Shown here piece by piece: positions 55,601-64,000 of a DNA stretch of 64,000 nucleotides. The position numbers and the translations under genes were made by a program. Source of the DNA: [Phialemoniopsis] sp. UDSM-2020. Lineage: Eukaryota > Ascomycota > Sordariomycetes > Thyridiales > Thyridiaceae. Position 1 is the first letter of the stretch. Each line of letters starts with the position of its first letter. Where the stretch lies: NCBI GenBank assembly GCA_018873225.1, contig JAEILZ010000003.1, positions 558,001 to 622,000 of the forward strand. The letters are read 5' to 3'. The notes under the pieces were generated by a model. The model did no database searches and was not told where the DNA came from. It saw only the letters and a program-made list of their open reading frames with translations.

Positions 55601-57300
55601 GGCTCTCTACAGCTGCAGGGTCTCGAGAAGCAACGGCTGGCCTTCTCGCATCGGACGGTCCCTGAGAACCGTCTCGCCCCGGCAACAGCCTAGGGCCAGC
55701 CTGAGGACCTACTTCGCCCTGACTTGGGCGCCTAGTCTTCTGAGCGTTTGCCTGTGCCTGCGAATCGTTGGGATAGCGGATCTTGCTTGTGTCGAGAAGG
55801 TAGACTAGTCCGAGATCGTTGACAGTGGTAGCTGCGGAGCTTGGCTCACCACCAACAACCACGACCGATTTTCCGACCGTCGTCATACTGTGCCCAGAGC
55901 GCGGTGATGGGGAAGGCCCCATGTTCTGGAAGGTATACCATCGTCGCGAGGAGATCCGGAAGGCCGCTAGGTCACCAAGGTCTGCGCCTTCCTCCGTCCG
56001 ACCGCCAAAAATGTACATCACGTCGTCGACCAAGGATGCGGCGTGACCCTCGCGTGGAACCGGGATGTACCCTATACAATCTAGTTGGGACCATGCGTTG
56101 ACAGCTGGGTCGTAGCACCAGACGTCGTTGAACCACTGGAAACCGTTGGTACCACCAAATCTGCGACGTCTTAGTTTGCGCTCTAAAGTTAGCTGCATAA
56201 AGGCATGAACTTACAGGTACATCTTGTCATTGTAAGTGACCACGGTGTGGTTAGTTCGGGCCGGTGGTACCTTGCCAGGAGGAGGACCGCCGCTGTCGCT
56301 GTTCTGAATGAGCATTTCCCAACGGTTGTTGGGCATTTGTAGTTGATTCAAATCGAACGCAGAGAGATCATTCATAAAGTAGCCCTCCACCTGACCACCG
56401 AAGATGTAGATCTTGGATCCGAGGATATTGAGCGAGTGGCCATAACGGCCAGAGGGTCGCGGGCCAGCAGGAAGTGCCCTGGACCATTGTCGCGTAGCTG
56501 TGAAGAGATAGTCAGCATATGATGGGCTGGAGAGCACCTTGGTTGGCGAGCGGGATGCTGTGCATACAGGTATTAAGAAGATACAAAGTCTCATCGAGGA
56601 CGTCCGTCTCATCAATCTTGGTATCACCGCCATACACAATAAAGGCGTTGCCGACGAGGAGACTTGCATGGCCAACACGTGGACCTGGACCTTCAGCGGT
56701 GGTGGACAGGGGATAGCAAGCCATGCTGCCGCCCGCCTCAATCATCCACAAATCGCCCTTGACGGTCTGGCTGTTGATCAAACCTCCCATGACATAGATA
56801 TCACCTTCTTTCGAAGAGGTTGAATTGACAGCGGCGCCATAGCGAGGGAAGGGGCTCGGGTGCGACGATGTGTAAGTCAACCTCTTTTGCGACCAAGGAT
56901 AAAGCGACGAGTTCGGAGGGTTCGTCGGGGTGCCATTGCGAAACTTGAAACGATCAATATATTAGCAGGAACTCAATGACAGCCAAAGGCCACAGACATG
57001 AACGAGACGTGGCGCACTCACCTGCAGTTCAGTGCCCGGTTGCTGGGGCTGTCCAGGACCTTGTTCCAGACTGGGCGCCCGACGAGGATAGGGCTGGTCA
57101 GGACTACCACTGCTGCCCTCATTGTCGAGAGAGTTCAGGCTACCCGTAGGAGTTGACCGCGCTGCTGAGCCTTTTTCTTCCCTAGCTATCCTTGCACTGG
57201 CGCCGCCGACGGGGGTCTGAGGGCTTCCGCTGGGAGGAGGGCCATCGCGACTGGAGAGTCCCCTGTCCTGGTGCTTCTTGGACTTGAAGAGGAAAGCCAT
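52668..57300 (-). CDS. tea1: Kelch-repeat, coiled-coil cell-end polarity protein Tea1
   Basis: Four exons, 57300-57022, 56943-56568, 56497-56215 and 56160-52668 with introns of 78, 70 and 54 bp, give 1476 aa. Tea1/Kel1 proteins ride on microtubule plus ends and mark sites of polarised growth. After a ~95-residue disordered start, kelch repeats fill about residues 95-445. They include DIYVMGGLINSQTVKGDLW, AFIVYGGDTKIDE, KIYIFGGQVEGYFMNDL, FGGTNGFQWFNDVW and MYIFGGRTEEGADLGDL. A Pro/Ser-rich linker (446-680) leads to a ~700-residue coiled coil of Gln/Glu/Leu/Arg heptads ending near 1390. The tail is NYRLSNTFDF and later GLSESLADWRKRLDD. A second kelch/coiled-coil protein, such as Kel2 or Ral2, is a weaker alternative. 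Confidence 0.93.
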
Positions 57301-60300
57301 CTCGGCTGATGACCGTCGAGAACTATCTCAATCGAGGAGCATGCCAGAGGCGACTCGAGCAGACTGGCCGACACAATTGAGGGTTCCTGTTGGCGAAATG
57401 AAAACGAGAGAGCTCGTGTGCGGAGGTGAAGGGGGCGTTGAATGCGATTAGATCCAATAGGGGGATTTCGCTGCGATTAACCGGGTTAGTTGGCGACAGG
57501 TCCCGCAATCACCACTGTCGACAACAGGACGAATAGACAGCAGACAAGGAAGTGAGAAAGAACAGCGGTGCGAGGGAGAGCGAAACCGAAGATGGCCGGG
57601 CGCACTTCGGATGGGGGAGGCGTTCGTCTTCGTCGTCGTCGTCGACCAAGTTGAAGATGGCTGGTAAGGAGTGAAGACCGGCGTGCAGGCGCAGGTGCAG
57701 GTGATTGCTTGTGGTCGTGGTGGAGTCGGGACAGCCCATCCATTTTTTTGGTCAACCTCGTTCTTTTTTTGGGTGGCCCTATTCTGTCGTCTTTTGCGCT
57801 GGTTTTTGGGCGGAGCAGCCCCCCTGACGCCCTGAGCCAGCGAAAAAGATGGGGGGAACCTTGGAAATGTTTAAGGAGGACCGCACGCGCGGGAGGCAGG
57901 TCGGGAGACGGGCGCGAGCCAAACAGGGGTTAGTCTCCCCTATTAAATTTAATTCCCGCCCTGTCTCCTCCCACCCAAAGGAGCGAGCGCCCTATTTGCC
58001 TATCCACCTGAGCACACATGGATCCATGTATCCATCATCATTCATCCCTCTCGTCACCCTGTCCAATCCTCACTTTTTCGTCATAGGAGTGCAAAGTATA
58101 CGATCGGAAGTAAATGGAGATATGCATTCGCATGGCGTTCATCGCGAGAAGACACCCTAGGCATGGCCTGGATATCATAGTTATATCCAAGTCTAGTCAA
58201 GTCTACCAGATCGTCAACCTGATGTAAAGGGGGTACCTGTCCATGATAAAGGGCTACACAGCAGGTGATGCGACGTGCATCTAGTACCTACCTCTCAAGT
58301 TGCCTCCAGCTTGCCGGGATGCACTGAATTCTTGCAGCTTTTAGCGCCTCCAAGACGGCGTCCACGAACCCTGCATCCATCTCAGCTTTCGCTTAAGTGC
58401 AAACATTCTGCTCGAAATCAGGTACAGGGGGTTGGCATTCTTGCATTGCAGTCTGCGTTGGTTTCCTCTCCCCAAAACTTACTCCGTACCTGCTCGTACA
58501 TATCGCACGAACACAGTTGGCGGATGTGGTGTGGGGATGCGAGAGGCTCGAGGAGGCTGGCGTTGCGATGCGCCTCTCATGTCAAGATCCTTTCGTTCAA
58601 GCAAGTCCAGCGCGCTACGACGAGCCTACATTTTTGCGACAGTCAAGACCTGAGCCCTCAAGTCTAAGAATTCCCATGTTCGATGGAGAATGTACAGAGG
58701 TGGCAAGGGTAAATAAGACGTCTCTTTGAAGTATTGACCTATATGGTTTTGGGTAGTGGGATAATCCTCCACCTAGCAGTCGATACCTTCTAATCTTCTG
58801 ACAGCTTCATGGGTACTCGGTAAGTAAGTATGTATAAGTGTCACTGAAGAAACGAAAGCAAGCGAAACGCTCTTAGTTGTTCCCAACCAGAAATTACTCA
58901 AAGCTTGCCTCCCAAGATCTTCTGAACCCCAAATGCCGCCGGGGTGTCTTGGGGAACAAAGGGGGTCCGTTTCCTTCAAATGAAGCATTGCCGATCTCCA
59001 GCGCAAACGAAGCATGCCTTGCATACGCGATCTCCAAGCTCTTCTGAGGAACGCCCACCCACCACCAAGCACCACCGCCGTTGGAAAATCCCAGGTGGAG
59101 AATGAGACAGAAATATGGGCCTCGCGACCGCCCCGGCGACAAGACAGGTCGTGATTGATGATACAAGTCCTACGCTTGATGACCCAGATACTCGCAGTCC
59201 TCTTCGAAGCCATTAATACACGAGACTAGTGTTGGTCAACAAGTTGGGATCTTTCCCGTTTTTTTCACTTTCTTGGTACCCCCAGATACGGAGTACTGTT
59301 TTCTATTTTACGGTGATCGATGATGACAGCTGGGCGGGCCCTAATAAGATGTTGGTGTGTTTCAGCTTTCCCAGGCTGGCACCCCTGCAAATGCTATCCG
59401 AGCTCCGGTCATCTCCCGCGCATGGCCGACCGACTCACATTCCACGCACAGGCATTACGGGAGAGAGTGATCAGGTTCTCCGGAAGAACCGTCCACTCGC
59501 CCAAAGTTATGGCGCTTTGACCTCTGCCTTCTGAAGGGTTGCACGATATTGAAGCTGGAAGCTTGAAGATAATATTGTCAACCCCCGCAAATTGATTGAG
59601 TAGCTTGAACTCGAGTTCTTGGTCTGTTCAAGACTTGAGAGATGTACTTCTTGACAAGGACATGCCTTCTATAATTCGATTGATTACTCGATAGCTATCA
59701 CCATACTGACTCAGCTAAGTCCTTGCCTGCCTGATTCAATCAAGATTGCTTCGGTCTCGGGGCAAGATGACATTGCAAGTGATGTCTTGCTTGCCAGATC
59801 AAGGTCTTCGTTGGGGATGCGCCAATGGCCTCAAACACGAGCATTTCCGCAGGGTAGTCCGTACAACAAGCCTACTCTATGGGGTCTCGTCAAATGTCTA
59901 GATAATTATTCCGGTCTCGTCTGTTTGGGCTTGTAGCCGTGGTGTCAGCACAAGGTTGAGAACCGGTGACAGCACAGACGAAGGGTTCAATGGTGCCGAC
60001 CGAGGTTAGCGCCGTCGAAGAATCAATGGACGTTCTAGCGCGGCTCCAAGGTCATGTGTAGAAGGGCGCACGGAAGCATGCACCAATCGAGAGTGTCTAA
60101 ATTGGCAGCCACCATAGCCCAACGGGCCAAGATTGAGTGCTGAATGAGCGAATCAGCCCAGCCCTGAAGCTCTAGTCTACCGGCTGTCGCTGGTCCGGCT
60201 CCCAGGGACGGCCTCCCCAAAGGCAAAGTCAACCAACTTGCTATAAAAGATTGTGAATGAATGTAGCAAAGATAATGTAGAAAAAGAAAAAAAAGCCGAA

Positions 60301-60650
60301 TACCTCACAAAATTGTGATTGAGGACAGACCGAGTTAAAGTACTGTAATGGGAGGCGTCTGGTCCCTTTTAGTTGAGCAGCCCCCGCTTCCCCGTACTTC
60401 AGCAGCTGGCTGCAGCAGCAAGGTGCCCTCGAGCACTACTGGGCTTTTTGGGTCACTAAGCATAAGCTTTCCGTGGCCCAGGCCTGACCGCATCCAGTCT
60501 GGAGCATACGACTCGCGTCACCACCAAAAGCTCCTCTCTCTTCATCCAACCCACCAACGCACGCATTCTCAACCCCCCAGCTGCTCATGGCCGGTCTGCC
60601 ATGTGTGTAATACCAGCTTGCGCAATGGATCGTCGACCTTGAACACAATA
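57301..60650. other. 3.4-kb divergent region between tea1 and KOG1
   Basis: No gene is supported. The tea1-proximal part (57300-57800) is C/T-rich on the minus strand, as a leader would be. Short frames at 58275-59213 lack domains. Confidence 0.5.
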
Positions 60651-63600
60651 ATGACGGCCCTCACTGTCCAACATAGCAACCACAGTCCCCAAAACCATCC
60701 TCGCGACAACACCGCCGCACGAGGCTCCTCCCATCCGTCGCCCTCGCCGCACACCCGAGACCAAACCCGTGCGCCTTCTCAACAGCCTCTTGCGCATTCC
60801 TCACATGCTGGAGGCTCTCCAGCTATAGCTCGCGGAAGCTCCGCGGCCATGCCCTCTCGAGTTGAGACGAATGGCCCGGCGGCTGCCGGTAATGGCGGCG
60901 CGACGCCACCTGCGCGACCCAGGCCCGAAATGCGCAACTCCGGCTCGACGGGACACGTCCGATCCCTTTCCAATGGCACCCAAGCCGATTCAGATTCATC
61001 TGCGAGTAGACGTCCAGTCAGCGCTCCTGGTAATAAGGAGAACCTTGTCATCGCAACGACCAACGGCAACACCGAAGCGGAGCGGGGCAGCCGTCCAGCG
61101 AAACCGCCGTTGCTTCGATCTAAGAGCGAGCACGGCTTGGTGCGCGAAGAGGTGATCAACATTGACCGTGCTGAAGACGAGCACTATGAATGGGGCGCAA
61201 GGCATGGTTTCGAAGAACACTATGAGTCCGAAGATATCATCTCTCAGCTTGCTAATGTAGGTATTTCCTAGTGACCCCCTGACTCTGCACCAGGGATTCG
61301 ACATGGCTTGGGGAGCTGGCTCGGTGATGAACCAGCCTGCCCCAATGCTTCGGATCCCATTACAGTTGATGTTTCCATCTTCAGTGCTTTGCTCTGACAC
61401 TTTGACTACAACCCAGAACTGGTACATGTACTTCACCGACAAACGCCACGAAACCACCGGCAAACCCAAACAAACAACATTCGAGATTCAAGACTGGCGC
61501 ATGCGGGACCGGCTTAAGACCGTGTCCGCTGCTATCGCTGTCTGCCTCAACATCGGCGTCGAACCCCCCGACCAACTCAAGACAGCGCCCGGCGCAAAGC
61601 TCGAGGCATGGCAAGACCCATCCGTTCCCCCGGTCCAGAAAGCCTTGGAGAACATAGGGAAAGCCTTGCAAGCTCAGTACGAAACATTGGCAATCCGGAC
61701 TCGCTATAAGCAATACCTGGATCCGTCCGTGGAAGAGACCAAGAAGTTCTGCATATCATTACGTAGGAATGCGAAGGACGAACGGGTCCTCCTGCACTAC
61801 AACGGCCACGGCGTGCCAAAGCCGACCGCATCCGGAGAGATCTGGGTCTTCAACAAGAACTACACCCAGTACATTCCCGTATCCCTTTACGACTTGCAGC
61901 ACTGGCTCCAGGCTCCCACGATTTTTGTCTGGGATTGCTCCGAAGCTGGCAACATCTTGAACAACTATCACCGGTTTGTTGAGAAGCATGAACAGGAGGA
62001 AGAAGAGGCAGCGGCTCTCGACCCGAACTACGAAAAGACAAACTTCCGCCCCTACATTCATCTGGCCTCTTGTGCGGTCAAGGAGAATCTGCCGACGAAC
62101 CCATTGCTGCCCGCGGATCTGTTCACGTCATGTCTGACAACACCAATTGAAATGGCTTTGTGGTTCTTCGTCTTACAGAACCCACTCAAGACAAATCTGA
62201 CACCTGAACGGGCAAAGAAACTCCCTGGCCGGCTGCAGGAACGCCGCACTCCCTTGGGAGAGCTTAATTGGATTTTTACCGCCATCACTGACACCATTGC
62301 GTGGACGACATTGCCCAGGCACCTTTTCCGAAAGTTCTTCCGCCAGGATCTCATGGTAGCTGCCCTTTTCAGGAATTTCCTCCTCGCTCAGCGCGTCATG
62401 TCGGTCTATGGATGTCATCCTCAGTCGTACCCCGAGCTGCCCGACACGAGGCAGCACGCTCTTTGGGAGAGCTGGGATCTCGCTGTAGATCAGGCTCTCG
62501 CCCAGCTTCCGATGCTCGAGAGAAAAGAAACGGAGAATCTCGACTACGAGTACCAGAACTCCACGTTCTTCACCGAACAGCTGACGGCTTTCGAGATCTA
62601 TCTCACTAGAGGCGATGCGCTCTCGCAGAAACCGCCAGACCAGCTCCCTGTCGTCCTACAGGTCCTGCTCAGTCAACAGCACCGAGTGCGCGCCCTCATC
62701 CTTCTTGGGCGATTCCTCGATATCGGGCCCTGGGCAGTCCAATTGGCTTTGAGCATTGGCATTTTCCCATATGTTCTAAAGCTGCTGCAATCCGCTGCTA
62801 CGGAACTCAAACCTGTCATGGTGTTCATCTGGACTCGGGTTCTCGCCGTCGACATCTCTTGCCAACAGGACTTGATTAAAGACAGCGGATACAACTACTT
62901 TGCATCTATTCTTAAGCCCTCGGAGAACCTGCCCGTGTCTAACAGCGACGAGCACAAAGCGATGTGTGCCTTTATTCTCGCCATGCTGTGCAAGGGCTAC
63001 AAACCTGGACAAACTGTTTGCAATCAGACAGACATCATGACGTTCTGTCTTGTGCATCTGACAAATGACGAAAACCCTCTGCTGAGACAGTGGTCTTGTC
63101 TATGCATCAGCCAGCTTTGGCAGGACTTGCCAGAAGCTAAATGGCGCGGCATCAGGGAGAACGCGCCTACGAAACTCTCAAACCTGAGTAGAGACCCTGT
63201 GTGTGAAGTCAGGGCGGCTATGCTTCATGCAATGACAACCTTCTTGGGGATTCCAGATCTCACCGACGAAGTTGCCCGCATCGAAGAATCGGTAGCGTGG
63301 ACATTGCTTGACATGGCAAATGACGGCAGTGCAATGGTACGGAAAGAACTGCTGGTATTCCTGTCGCACTTTGCCCTTCGCTACGAGAACAAGTTTCTCG
63401 TTGCTGCATACGAGCATCTACTCGAGGAGAAGGAGTACATCCTCTATCCTCCTAGAGACGACGGCCTGGAGCACAGACTGGGCCTGCACTATGCCAGGCC
63501 GGAGCACCGCAACAGGGATGGAACGATCAAGCTCACCGCCCACGGCATGTCGCACAACACCATATTCGCGGCATGTTGGAAGCACATCATGGTCTTGACT

Positions 63601-64000
63601 GTGGATCCCCATCCCGAGGTACAGAGCCATGCTACCGTCATTGCCGATTATGTTCATAATGCCCTGCTCCATTCATCGGTCGGGGCACAGGCTCAGAATC
63701 TCATGGACGAAATCCAAAGGAGGGTCAAGCGTGCTATGACGAGAGCTCAGATGCTATCATCACAGCGGAGTAACCTCTCCCATGTTGCGAATGGCGACGG
63801 TGTGGCTCCTCCCCAATCACCAGGTCTGATTCGCCGGACTGTCAGCTCACTCTTTTCACCCTTCTTCAACGTTGACGCGCCTACCACTCCGACTACCCCA
63901 GGGCCACCTTCACCAGCTCTCTATCGTACTGCGTCACAGAGAAGCAAGAAGAGTATCGACTGGCCTGCAGCCGCCGAGCAGAACGACCAGGACAGGCCTG
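60651..64000 (+). CDS. KOG1: TORC1 subunit Kog1/Raptor (5' part)
   Basis: The gene runs off the right edge. Exon 1, 60651-61256, codes 202 residues of disordered Ser/Pro-rich sequence ending in EDIISQLAN. Exon 2 starts at 61417 and is still open at 64000, giving 1063 complete codons so far. Kog1 presents substrates to Tor kinase at the vacuole. The Raptor N-terminal conserved (caspase-like) domain begins NWYMYFTDKRHETTGKPK and includes LLHYNGHGVPKPTASGEIWV and FVWDCSEAGNILNNY. Armadillo-like helices follow: AVQLALSIGIFPYVLKLLQ, VEESVAW-type repeats and NDGSAMVRKELLVFLSHF. The visible end is a Pro/Ser/Thr-rich linker (TPTTPGPPSPALYRTASQRS). The WD40 domain must lie beyond the window. The 160-bp intron contains a small possible alternative exon around 61298-61327. 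Confidence 0.93.

Overview
The window is nuclear DNA of a filamentous ascomycete (Pezizomycotina, most likely Sordariomycetes). The evidence is short GT-AG introns, mostly 47-82 bp, pyrimidine-rich leaders, strongly C-ending codons, and gene content such as a fungal-rhodopsin-domain membrane protein, a Pbs2-type MAPKK, Tea1, Rho3 and an XlnR-family zinc-cluster regulator. There is no sign of a bacterial, viral or organellar replicon. I found no tRNA, rRNA, CRISPR array or intact transposon. All exon joins were worked out by hand from splice sites, reading phase and family conservation.

Layout. 0.8-3.6 kb: a seven-TM-type rhodopsin-domain protein (+) converges on a zinc-less MDR oxidoreductase (-). 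5-12.8 kb: MET1 uroporphyrinogen-III methyltransferase (+), 3-methylcrotonyl-CoA carboxylase biotin subunit (-), a PNPOx-like flavoprotein (+), and an auxin-efflux-carrier-like transporter of the Ecm3 type (-). 12.8-16.6 kb is non-coding and precedes PBS2 (+), which is followed by an Hst2-type sirtuin (-). 21-25 kb is visibly AT-richer and holds a small RanBP2-type zinc-finger protein (+), a frameshifted DEDD 3'-5' exonuclease gene (-) and a further broken ORF (-). 25.3-29.8 kb: lipoate-pathway octanoyltransferase LIP2 (+) and an otubain-family deubiquitinase (-). 29.8-37.0 kb is a 7.2-kb stretch with no gene I can support. 37-43 kb: CSN2 (-), CWC25 splicing factor (+), RHO3 GTPase (+). 43.6-46.6 kb: an XlnR/AraR-family transcription factor (-) with a 14-nt microexon. 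49-57.3 kb: an atypical kinase-fold protein (+), an unrecognised Ser-rich protein (-) and the kelch/coiled-coil polarity protein Tea1 (-). 60.6-64 kb: the 5' part of KOG1/Raptor (+), which runs off the right edge.

The genes do not form a biosynthetic cluster. They are mostly housekeeping and signalling genes: osmostress MAPK, TORC1, polarity via Tea1 and Rho3, ubiquitin/NEDD8 control via otubain and CSN2, and the organellar or sulfur cofactors lipoate, biotin and siroheme. The most unusual items are the frameshifted exonuclease and its neighbouring relic in the AT-rich block, the microexon that supplies two zinc ligands of the regulator, the tiny RanBP2-finger protein, the kinase-fold protein with an altered catalytic loop, and the gene-free 7.2 kb.
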